The notes beneath the pieces were generated by a model. That model had not been told where the DNA came from and searched no databases. It saw only the letters and a list, made by a program, of their open reading frames with translations. The translations under genes and the position numbers were made by a program. Below, one piece after another: positions 1 to 11,129 of a stretch of DNA of 64,000 nt. This DNA is from Bolinopsis microptera (taxonomy: Eukaryota; Ctenophora; Tentaculata; Lobata; Bolinopsidae): NCBI RefSeq assembly GCF_026151205.1, contig NC_087076.1, positions 17,449,142 through 17,513,141 of the forward strand. Reading direction: 5' to 3'. The stretch's first letter is position 1. The number at the start of each line of letters is the position of its first letter.

Positions 1-163
1 CAAAACCATCGATAATCTACTTATCTACTACGCTAATCTAATCTCTATCTTACACTTAAATCCAACGGTATTTTCACTATATTATCTAAATTACAATATG
101 CTTAAGAATTTTAACTAAGCTTAAGCCCCTGCTGTAACTGGCTTACCACATTACACTACATGA

Positions 164-319
164 ATGTACAATACTGCGATGAAACTTCTGTCTGCAAAAA
201 TTGTCCGCAAAACCAGTATTCAAGCTGATACAGGACTGAATAATACTGGAGAAATCGTTGGAATTATGGCGGATATGGAGGTACCAAGGAGACAGCGCAT
301 CAATATTCCCGGACCTGAA
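164..319 (+). CDS. Putative coding exon of an unidentified gene
   Basis: An open frame of 52 codons runs from ATG at 164 (a second in-frame ATG lies at 179) to GAA at 319, followed by a GTGAGC splice donor at 320. An in-frame TGA at 161-163 sits just before the first ATG, so this could be a first coding exon. The translated piece is polar, with the segment MEVPRRQRINIPGPE at its end, and reads more like protein than the surrounding AT-rich DNA. I recognise no domain. If the donor is not used, the frame ends at TAA 338-340, close to an AATAAA. I found no following exon in phase 0, so the gene model is incomplete. It may be chance. Confidence 0.3.
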
Positions 320-340
320 GTGAGCAAGTCAAAATATTAA

Positions 341-2234
341 ATAATAAATAATGTGGGAGGAAGTATAAAACAGCGCTCTAATAAAAATGTATAAACTAGA
401 AATCATGACCTTTATACCAACCAATGTTAAACATGTAGCGGGCTACTGTTTCTGAGGATCAGTAAATGATGAAAGATGACTCCACAAATTTTCAAGCAGA
501 ATAAACGATCGATGAAACATGCAAATAATAGAACGAACGTAAATAAGCCTGCCAGTCGCACAATCCGCTTCATAATTTCTCTTGAACTTAGGAGCAAAGT
601 GATCGAATTATAATTAGGTTTGAAATTAGACCTCGTGTGCATGCCAGATAGAGCTGCCGCTATCTAATCTAAAGTTTGTGGACCTCAGTTAAGCCTTTCA
701 CTTGTTAATAACAAGTAAGCCAGTGGTAAATGTAGGGAGTTGAGGTGGGTACCAGGATTCACGGTGTTCGACAAATGAAACTCGTCGGTAATCATGTTCC
801 TGAATCTAATATTATGGATATCTCCTAAAGTCCTAAAACTCTAAAATACTAAACAGATTGTTCTATTTTTCTGAATGTGGCATGTAAATGTAAGCTATCC
901 TGAAAGGGTTCACATGTGACCCATCCGTTAAAAATTATGGGTCGGGCAACGTTAACTGGGGAAAAAAAGGTTGCAAGAATCATGCTGGGAGTTAAGTTCA
1001 TTGCTATAGAGATCTGCAAATAGAAAAGTAAAAAATGTGTCTATGAAAACAAACTCATCAGTATTTACAATCTCCAGCCTCTGCTGTATAACAAAACGCG
1101 AATAATTGAGTTGTGTCGCTATCTGCCTCATCGAAACAGTGATGAGGTAATGTTTGAATGTTGTTGAAATGACGCGATAGCTAGGAATGTGTAGTGTGTG
1201 CAGGAATTTTTCTTGTACCCACAATGTGTTAGGATGCAGAATTATAAACAATGCGATTTTGTGCGGCTATTGTACTCAATTCCAGCTATATTGCGTTCCC
1301 AGTCGACCTGTCCCAGAAGAGGGGTTAATTCAGCTACTTCTAATTATAAGAAATTTTATGCGTATATTTCTATAATAAATTTGGAATTGTCTAGGAAGTG
1401 TGTGTAAGGCCTGTGTGGAATGTTGGATATAATAAAGATTCACGAAGTTTCCAGAAGTGTGTTCAGCAAATGAAATGAACAGTAATCATGTTAAATAATT
1501 CGGAACAGAGACTGATAACGTTGTACATGAAATAGTCGTATACAGTACACACGGACACAATTGTCATTAGTCAATTACAATCAATATTATTTATTATCAT
1601 TAAAATGTATTACTGGACAGTGGACACCTATGCATCAGTTTAACCTTCACCTATGAATCAAAGTTCACCTTACTATTCATCATTCATTGATAATACGTGT
1701 AAATAATTGTGTACGTGTGTGGGTACTGGGTAGTGAATTCTGGTCCACCCTGTAAAGTGTACTAGGAAACCTTTACCGCAAACGAACCCATGAAAAGAAT
1801 AACTGTCCTTATAATAACAGTGTAATATTGTCTAGTAGAATTTCTGTAATAAACTGAGAACAGAACGATGCAAATAGAGAATAAAATGCAAATTTTGCAA
1901 TTACAGCTATTATAAATATATATAATATAACGCCTGACTCATTATGAGACAAGTTATGTTAATTGTTATATTTTTGTGAGGTCTAGGATATCGGATTACA
2001 AGGAAACATCAGCCGATCAGCGGAGAGAGCCAAAATAAAGTCGAGATGGTGGTGTCATTAAAATGGCAACAGATATATATTTGAATACTCACGGTAGATT
2101 ATTTAGTCTGGGAAGGAGCAACTTAAATTATATTAAAATTTCAAATAAGAGAAATTTTTCAATTAATTTGGCAAATTTGTGTTAAGTGCAACAAATATGC
2201 AGGTATTATACAATACCAATGCTGTCCCAAGTGC
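341..2234. other. Non-coding stretch, no feature supported
   Basis: AT-rich DNA with only short random open frames on both strands. I see no splice-bounded exon, RNA gene or clear repeat here. It could be an intron if the exon-like pieces at 164-319 and 2333-2442 belong to one gene. Confidence 0.4.
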
Positions 2235-2300
2235 AACCTGGCAGTCTTAATACGACCACTAGTCTAACCTGGCAGTCTTAATACGACCACTAGTCTAACC
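2235..2300. repeat. 31-bp direct repeat, two full units
   Basis: The unit begins AACCTGGCAGTCTTAATACG at 2235 and again at 2266, with the first bases of a third unit at 2297. The two full units are identical. They end about 30 bases before the acceptor of the exon-like stretch at 2333. Confidence 0.85.
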
Positions 2301-2332
2301 AGTAGTATCACCCCTGATTACCCCTACTTCAG

Positions 2333-2442
2333 GGGGAAGTGCTCACAGGAAAGGAATGCCGGGCTTGATAAGAGACATTACTATTGTGCCTGGGGACTCT
2401 CATCTCGCGTTGAGGATGAACGATGCCAACTTTATCAACAAG
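2333..2442 (+). CDS. Putative internal exon of an unidentified gene
   Basis: A pyrimidine-containing acceptor (CCCCTACTTCAG) precedes 2333 and a GTTAGT donor follows 2442. Between them, the frame that skips the first two bases is open for 36 codons, with plausible protein composition (for example RDITIVPGDSHLALRMND). It enters in phase 1 and leaves in phase 0. The exon-like piece at 164-319 leaves in phase 0, so the two cannot join directly and another exon would be needed between them. I recognise no family. Confidence 0.35.
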
Positions 2443-4207
2443 GTTAGTGACACAGTTAACATTATTGCACCATCGTTATTCGTTAACACACACCCACTTC
2501 GTAGGAATTTAGAGTAATCACTTATCAGGCACATTTCATGAGAAGTTAATTGATTAAATTATTATGTAGATATTATGTTAGCTGACCGTTTAGTGTTTTT
2601 ATATTTTTTGAATAATCACCAACTCAATTAATAGTTAGCGTTTCACTTCTATGTGCTTTAATTGATAAGAATATTTGACAGATTTAAAAAAACCTGTCAA
2701 CCCCTAAAGCTGTTTAATTCTAACACACGGTACACCTCACAAAATAACACTGATTTAACCGAGTTCAGTTAATACAAAAAAACTTAACCGAGCAAAACAA
2801 CAGAATGTACTTCACATTCCAAAGAAGAGCTGAAAGAGAGGTATGTGAACATATTTCTACTCGAATTGTACTATGCTTCGAGTGATGTACGCGTTTTGTA
2901 GACAAACGAAGAGCCAATGTGTAAGAGAGATACGTGGTATGTCACGTGGTATGTCATGTGGTGTGCTGTCTTTGTGCTTAGAATGTAATGTGTGATACTT
3001 ATGATAAGTGACACGTGACATCATATCGTGTAACTAGTCGAGTGTGAGGAATGAGTTGCGCGTTGTATGGTGAGGTGATGTTTGTTTGCTGGTATGTATA
3101 ATTAAATGTAGAATATGAATCTGGTGCATTTTACACACTCAAAGAGCAGACATGAAGATAAGTTTCAAGATTACCATTAATAAAATATGTTCTTGTAAAA
3201 TAGAAGAAAATTCAGGTTACTTTCCGCCATCGCCACATTTAAAACAGATAAACTATCATGTGATTTTACGACGCGACGTCAATGGAAAAGATATAATTAA
3301 TTTTCATTATGCCTTTTTGTCAAGATGACATCAAACCTGTGACTGAAACCATTTAATTGAAAACCATTTAATTGAAAAACTCGTGTTTTTTGTACTAAAT
3401 CGTACTTTTTTACTGCCTCATTTCCTTACGTTATTGCGGTCTCTCTATTAATGCTTCGTGTTGTGATATCAAGTTACAAATAAGTTGCATTATTCCAGAA
3501 ATCAGACTAAAATTATAAATTTTTTAACGTGTATGTTCTGAACATTGCCTGATCCATGAAAAAATGATTGATTGATACCTGGTCAGTGAGTCAGTGGTCA
3601 GTTTATGGAACCTGTACAGTGTCTTAGTAATACAACTGTACTAATATTAAAAGTCAATGTATTAAAACTCGTGGACCTAAACTAAGAAATAGCGTTTTAT
3701 TAAGTTGAACAAACTTACTTTATGTCACTTTTAAATTAACAATAATCTAAATTGGAGACGATTAACAATTGAAAAAGGGAAGAACACCTCAAACACATCG
3801 TTTATCAAAATTCCCTGTTATTTTTCTCGCATGACACTAACCACAATATTGAAGATTCCTGTACTAAAAAACACTAAGTACATGGTTTAGTGCTGTCAAT
3901 CTGCCGAATCGGGGTCCAGAAATGAGTTTTACTTGAAATGCATAGTACAATTTTAAAGATAGTGAGAGACAGTAGATATGAAAGGTCACCGAGTCTCAAT
4001 AACTGATAATACAGTTAATATTCTTAGTAACATTGCAAAAACTAAAGCTGGTTGGTGAACTACAATAAAACCCCGAATCAGCGCGGAGTTTTGGCCACCA
4101 TGCACTTGACTCTGAACGCATTTGCTAATGGCCAAGTTGACTTGATCACTTTATATTATATCGTAGTACTACAGTCTCTGATAAATCCAAGATAACACTC
4201 AATAATA
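2443..4207. other. Non-coding stretch, no feature supported
   Basis: AT-rich sequence without a convincing exon. A short stretch near 2802-2838, between an AG and a GTATGT, could be a 37-base exon, but its phase does not match the exon-like piece before it. Confidence 0.4.
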
Positions 4208-7200
4208 CTCGATAGCGGCCGTTCTCAATATATTACACATTAAAATATGAATCGGCCTGGCCCGTCAAAACGGACCCCTCAGGGTCAAGGGTGTCAACGT
4301 TGCGACTGTGTCATCACGTATTCTGGAAATTGTAGTTCCAAAAATACACACCTGATATTAGTATAGCAGTTCCGATAAGCTCGCTATCTTGTATTATCAT
4401 CTATTTATCTGTTGCCGTAGTTGCGATAAGCTACTGCTTGAATACGTTTGTCGACCAATAAAATTTCCGGAAAAACCCCCACGTGACAGCTTTGTTTTAT
4501 CATTGGAGAGTGATGGCAGCACAATTTTGAGTTTCAATACCACTATCAGTCATCGCAGTGAGTTTCAAATTTGTTCGTTTACCTAATCTCCTCTGCTGCT
4601 TATTCAAAATAGGTTGCTTACGTTATCTCTATTTGCTTTCGTTATCTCTATTTGCTTTCATTGTGTCCCTTTAGGCGCTTAATATGCAAGTTTTGTGTCG
4701 TATTGCGAGGGAATGCAACCTGATTAGTACCCACATCACCACCAAATGCGATGCGATGCGAACTCTGATCAATCGCATTTTTTGCACGAACTGGCCAAAC
4801 ACGGGCTATAGCTAATCGACTAAAGGTTAAGGGGGATGAAGAAGTCCGGTATATCGAGGTACCCGGTATAGTGAGGCACGGTATTGAGAGGTTCGACTGT
4901 AATAAACAAATAATTAATTCATTTTACCACACGTCATCTTTTGGAAACTAAGCACCATACAAAACTTTTAAAAATGCAGATTGGTAGGTACTTTACAATG
5001 AAGAAACCTTATCTATAATGCCATAATTAGACTCATTCGTCTTACGAGCGTTGTGAAGGCTAAACGGCATGTGAACAACAAATGAATTTAGAATGAACAT
5101 CATAATATGCAGCCTAGTTATCTGCTTTGAGGATTGTGCCAGCTGCGTAAGGTTTGTCGTGCTACTTTGTTCGATTGTAGATAACATTAATATTCTCCGG
5201 TTCAGTGCAGGTTGACGGTTAAAGTATTTACTCCATCTCCATCTTCTAGAATCGTATTTACACCTCGAACAGGGTACTATAGCCTATTATTCAGTACAAG
5301 CGTTATTTCCGATATTCACTCCGCCAATATGTTGCTCCTCTTAGTTGTTCTGGTTTTAGTAGCTTCCGTCCAGTCTAATGAAGATGATAAAGGGTATAAT
5401 GCCCTACATTTTGGTACTACCACCAGTGACTATGTGGCATTTAGTTTTGATATGTCCCCCTTCCGCAACTCGTTCTCTACGTGCATGTGGATAAAGTGTT
5501 TATACACCTCCCCCACCTACCCTATAGTAGTACAGTACTACAGTTCTGGTGGACTAGATCTTTGGATATCAGCTAATGGGGTGTACGCTTATGTAGTAAA
5601 TGATAGTGGTCTGGATAGCGCGCTAAGTAAGTTTGTCACACCTGCCGGCCAGTGGTTTAGTCTCTGTCTGACCTGGTCTATGTCTTCAACAACAAGTAAC
5701 CTGTATCTGGATGGTGAACTTGTCGCAACAGACCAGACACCATCAGGGAAGTCACTTACCACGGGTGCGAAGTTGTGGTTTGGTAGAGCCTCTAGCTCTT
5801 ATACTACTAGTTCTAGTTATGTGTTTGGTGGGGAGCTTTACCAATATAATATGTTTGCCGAGGTGTTGAGTGCTGCTACAATAAAGAAGATAGCTGATGG
5901 TGGGTTGTGTTTTGACCTTGATGAACTTTCTGAGACAAGAGTGTTACGATGGGAGGACATTCTGAAGAAGTCTAGGAGTGGGTCTGTGACGGACGTTATA
6001 GGGTGTGATTTGAATGCGAAATTTAGTGAGTCACAAGCGAGTCTGGCTGATGCTATTGGACGGCTGAATGAAACAGAAACAGAGCTGCGGATGGTAAAGG
6101 AGCAGTTTGAAACTGTCACTGGACAGTTGAACAGGACTGAGGATAAACTTGAGAAAGCCAGAAAGTTTGAGAACATCACTCGGTGGGATGTGTTATATAC
6201 AGCGCCGTATTACAACAAGATATTCTCAGATGACCTGTACGAACAGCTGACTACAAGCTGGGGCTTGTTACGTGAGTAATCTTCTTTCGTTAAAATAACT
6301 GCTTAATTGAGACATTTTCTGCATATTTTTTATAGCAACTGTGTGTGCACATACTTTTGTAGGTTTGAAAATTGTTCACTGTGGCATTGGAATTTGGAAC
6401 TATTCAAAAATATGTTTTTTCTCTGCAATGCATTGAACTAATTTAAGACTGTACAGGGAAATTGGTAGGTGTTAATGTAACTGATGGGGTAGTCAACCAC
6501 TTTCGGCAGTACCACTCGGAATCTACGTGTGGCGTCTTGGACCAACTTGCATCTTCTTGGGAGATGCTTAGTAAGTTATCTTTTCATTTTTATTCAGATG
6601 AGGCTTGAGGGATAATGTGTTCTATTTCATTTTGGCATACCGCTGCCTTTTTAAACTAGTGTGTCCACGTTTGTAACTGTATTGGTATTTCTCAATAAAT
6701 GACTGGTAAAAAGCGGAAGACGTTTACCAATCAGCTTTAGTTTTCAAGTTTTGTCGGCAATTTGAATATGGAATTTTGTATTTTAACCACCGATTACCTT
6801 CACTGTTCGATTAATCTATCACTCTTTAATTTCTCCAACCTTATCAGGACAGTTTGTTGGAAGAGAATTGACAGATGGAATTGTGGACCACTTTATAGCC
6901 TCCCACAACGGCTCAGAATGTGGCAACAACACAGAGAGTTAACTCTCGCTTGACAGATCCGATCAGATAGACAGATTGGATAATAGACTTATTTTGCGTC
7001 GGGACTTCTTGATTTTAATTTTACTTACCCGGCTCATACTACATAAATCAAGTTGTGTTACGGCCGCCGTTAATCATTTTGAATTGAACACTATTAAATA
7101 CAATACTTAATAACCAGTAAAAATTTTAATACGGGAGGTGAAAATAATACGTATTACTTATGTTTTCTTATAACCTAATTTCAATCGTTGATTTTATTAG

Positions 7201-7451
7201 GCCATATATTCAAATTATATATATATTCAATATTAATATCATCCCCTTGATGTTACCTCGATTAAATCTTCTTCCAGGAAAAATGAAATCGTTTGATTTT
7301 ATTCTACGGGTACAGCTTCATAATTCTCACTGATTTATGAATCTATACCACTCTAATTTCCGCTTTGTAAACGTCTCAATTTAATATCATTAATTTAAAT
7401 CTAATAGATTACTTCCCGGCAGGCCCTGACTCATTTCGTACCGGAGATAAC
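4208..7451. repeat. Tandem duplication, unit 1 (about 3.2 kb)
   Basis: This block is repeated with high similarity at 8151-11129. Both copies start at CTCGATAGCGG and end at the stretch GGAGATAACA. Each carries about 850-1120 bases of upstream sequence, a large first coding exon, two small exons and about 500 bases downstream. Unit 1 has extra short segments upstream, such as a repeated GCTTTCGTTATCTCTATTT. The units are separated by about 700 bases that contain a foldback element. Confidence 0.9.
5329..6942 (+). CDS. Secreted LamG/pentraxin-like coiled-coil protein (SEL1L3 N-terminal cassette, copy 1)
   Basis: Three exons: 5329-6271, 6457-6570 and 6848-6942 (phases 1 and 1; donors GTGAGT and GTAAGT), 383 residues, stop TAA 6940-6942. 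Residues 1-17 form a signal peptide (MLLLLVVLVLVASVQSN). About residues 20-210 look like a concanavalin-type LamG/pentraxin domain, with FSTCMWIK, a GQWFSLCLTW strand, SNLYLDGEL and LWFGR. About 235-290 are a heptad-rich coiled coil with NXT sites. The two small exons encode related units sharing VTDGVVNHF or LTDGIVDHF and one cysteine each. I chose ATG 5329 rather than the upstream in-frame ATG at 5212 because it begins the signal peptide and is the one kept in the second copy. The product would be secreted. Its closest relative is the copy starting at 9001; exon 2 could also splice in frame to the shared exon at 11140. Confidence 0.75.
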
Positions 7452-7620
7452 AGAAACAACTCAAAATCGACTTTTTAGTTGTTTCTGATAGAGGGGAGTG
7501 ATATCTATCAGATGCTTTTAATCCGATAGAAAAATATTGTTCCTAGCCGAAATTATTGCCGGTAAAAGGTCAGCGCTTGTGTGTAATTGTATTGCGCGAG
7601 CGATTTTTGATCGCGTGCCC

Positions 7621-7961
7621 TGAAAATCGAGTCTAAAAATCTATTCCTCCTACATTTTTTGAGCAATCACCCTCAAACTTTCAGTATATGTTCTAAGGAT
7701 CATTTAGAAGAGATCGTCCAGGCAAAATTTTGAGATAGGCCTTTAAACATTTTTTATTCGATTTTAAAAATCTTGGACCTGGTTTTTTGACGATTTTTCG
7801 AGGTCCAAGATTTTTAAAATTGAATAAAAAATGTTTAAAGGCCTATCTCAAAATTTTGCTTGGATAATCTCTTCTAAATGATCCTTAGAACATATTTAGA
7901 AAGTTTGAGGTTGATTGCTCAAAAAATGTAAGAGAAGATAGATTTTTAGACTCGATTTTCA
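7621..7961. mobile_element. Foldback (inverted-repeat) element between the tandem units
   Basis: The left arm 7621-7780 and right arm 7801-7961 are near-perfect reverse complements with a 20-base spacer. The outer ends read TGAAAATCGAGTCTAAAAAT and its complement. There is no open frame inside. The form is that of a non-autonomous foldback or MITE. It sits in the roughly 700 bases between the duplicated units. Confidence 0.8.
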
Positions 7962-8150
7962 TTTGAAAAAAAATGAACTCTAATATTTATTGATTTGACA
8001 AATTCCTCGAACCAGTGGTGGTAGTAAGTCATACCAGAAAGAATTATTTCAATTGGGCACTCAGTGACTGAGTTATTAAGGCCAACCTATGCCCACTGAC
8101 TTTTGGCCCACCCTGTACATACATACAGACAGAATAATTCTTTGAATTAA

Positions 8151-11129
8151 CTCGATAGCGGCTGTTTTCAATGTATTACACGTTAAAATATGAATCGTCC
8201 TGGCCCCGTCAAAACGGACCCCTCAGGGTGTCAACGTTGCGACTATGTCATCACGTATTCTGGAAATCGTAGTTCACACCTGATATTAGTATAGCAGTTC
8301 CGATAAGCTATGTTGCCGTAGTTGCGATAAGCTACTGCTTGAATACGTTTGTTGACCAATAACATTTCCGGAAAGACCCCCACGTGACAGCTCTGTTTTG
8401 TCATTGGAGAGTAATGGCAGCACAATTTTGAGTTTCAATACCACTATCAGTCATCGCAGTGAATTTCAAATTTGTTCGTTTACCTAATCTCCTCTGGTTA
8501 TAGCTATTTGCTTTCGTTATCTCTATTTGCTTTCCTTGTGTCCCTTTAGGCGCTTAATATGCAAGTTTTGTGTCGTATTGCGAGGGAATGCAACCTGATT
8601 AGTACCCACATCACCACCAAATGCGATGCGAACTCTGATCAATCTCATTTTTTGCACGAACTGGCCAAACACGGGCTATAGCTAATCTACTAAAAGTTAA
8701 GGGGAATACAGAAGTCCGGTATATCGAGGTACCCGGTACAGAGAGGCACGGGAAAAAACATCATAATATGCAGCCTAGTTATCCGGTTTGAGGATTGTGC
8801 CAGCTGCGTAAGGTTTGTCGTGCTACTTTGTTCGATTGTAGATAACATTAATATTCTCCGGTTCAGAACAGGTTGACGGTTAAAGTATTTACTCCATCTC
8901 CGGTAAGTCTCCATCTTCTATAATCGTATTTACACCTCGAACAGGGTACTATAGCCTATTATTCAGTACAAGCGTTATTTCTGACATTCACTCCACCGAA
9001 ATGTTGCTCCTCTTAGTTGTCCTGGTTTTAGTAGCTTCCGTCCAGTCTAATGAAGATGATAAAGGGTATAATGCCCTCCATTTTGGTACTAGCACCAGTG
9101 ACTATGTGACATTTAGTTTTCATATGTCCCCCTTCCGCAACTCGTTCTCTACGTGCATGTGGATAAAGCATCTGCACTCCTCCGCCCAACCTACAGTAGT
9201 AAGCTACTACAGCTCTGCTGGAAATGATCTTACGATAACAGCTAATGGGCATTGGACTCATGTAGTAAATGATGGTGGTCTGGATAGCGCAAAAAGTAAG
9301 TTTACCACACCTGCCGGCCAGTGGTTTAGTCTCTGTCTGACCTGGTCTCTGTCTTCAACAACAAGTAACCTGTATCTGAATGGCGAACTTATAGGAACAG
9401 ACCAGACAGCATCAGGGAAGTCACTTACCACGGGTGCGCAGTTGTGGTTAGGTAGGACCTCTAGCTCTTGGACTACTCACGCTAATTATGTGTTTGGTGG
9501 GGACCTTTACCAGTATAATATGTTTGCTGAGGTGTTAAGTGCTGCTACAATAAAGAAGATAGCTGATGGTGGGTTGTGTTTTGACCTTGATGAGCTAGCT
9601 GAGACAAGAGTGTTACGATGGGAGGACATTCTGAAGAAGTCTAGGAGTGGGTCTGTGAGTGAAGTTATGATGTGTCCTTGGAAAAAGAAATTTACTGAGT
9701 CACAAGCGAGTCTGGCTGACGCTATTGGACGGCTGAACGAAACAGAGACAGAGCTGCGGATGGTAAAGGAGCAGTTTCAAACTGTCACTGGACAGTTGAA
9801 CAGGACTGAGGATAAACTTGAGAAAGCCAGAAAGTTTGAGAACATCACTCGGTGGGATGTGTTATATACATCGCCGTATTACAACAAGGTATTCTCAGAT
9901 GACCTGTACGAACAGCTGACTACAAGCTGGGGCTTGTTAAGTGAGTAATCTTCTTTCGTTACAATAACTGCTTAATTGAGACATTTTTTGCATATTTTTC
10001 ATAGCAACTGCGTGTGCACATACTATTTTAGGTTTGAAAATTGTTCACTGTGGCATTGGAATTTGGATCTATTCAAAAATATGTTTTTTCTCTGCAATGC
10101 ATTGAACTAATTTAAGACTGTTCAGGGAAATTGGTAGGTGCTAATATGACTGATGGGGTAGTCAACCACTTTCGGCAGTATCACTCGGAATCTATGTGTG
10201 GCGTCTTGGACCAACTTGCATCTTCTTGGGAGATGCTTAGTAAGTTATCTTTTCATATTTATTCAGATGAGGCTTGAGCTTGAGGGGTAAAATGTGTTTT
10301 TTTTTTATTTTGGCATGCCACTGCCTTTTTAAACTAGTGTGTCCACGTTTGTAACTGTATTGGCATTTCTCAATAAATGACTGGTAAAAAGCGGAAGTCG
10401 TTTACCGATCAGCTTTAGTTTTTAAGTTTCGTCGGCAATTTTAATATGGAATTTTGTCTTCTAACAACCTTCACTGTTCGATGAATCTATCACTCTTTAA
10501 TTTCTCGAACATTATCAGGCCAGTTTATCGGAGTTGAAATGACAAGGGGAATTGTGGACCACTTCAAAATCTCCCACAACGGCTCAGAATGTGGCAACAA
10601 CACAGAGAGTTAACTCTCGCTGATACGCATAACAGATCCGATCAGATTGACAGATTGGATAAGACTTATTTTGGGTCGGGACTTGATTTTAATTTTACTT
10701 ACCCGGCTCATACTACATAAATCAAGTTGAGTTACGGCCGCCGTTAATCATTTGAATTGAACACTATTAAGTATTGTGTAATCTTAACCAGTAAACATTT
10801 TAATACGGGAGGTGAAAAATAATACGTATTATTTATGTTTTCTTATAACCTAATTTCAATTGTTGATTTTATTAGGCCATATATTCAAATTATATATATA
10901 TATTCAATATTAATATCATCCCCTTGATGTTACCTCGATTAAATCTTCTTCCAGGAAAAATTACCTCGTTTGATTTTATTCTACGGAAACAGCTTCATAA
11001 TTCTCACTGATTTATGAAACTATACCACTCTAATTTCAGCTTTTTAAACGTGTTAATTTAATATCATTAATTTAAATCTAATAGATTACTTCCCGGCAGG
11101 CCCTGACTCATTTCGTACCGGAGATAACA
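8151..11129. repeat. Tandem duplication, unit 2 (about 3.0 kb)
   Basis: Second copy of the block at 4208-7451, in the same orientation. After its shared end at about 11129 the sequence runs straight into the acceptor of the exon at 11140. This copy therefore directly adjoins the Sel1-repeat exons. It differs from unit 1 by small indels, including a CGGTAAGTC insertion at about 8901. Confidence 0.9.

Noticed and set aside
5838..6179. 113-codon minus-strand frame
   Set aside because: It is antisense to the LamG/coiled-coil exon; the + strand frame has domains and splice sites.
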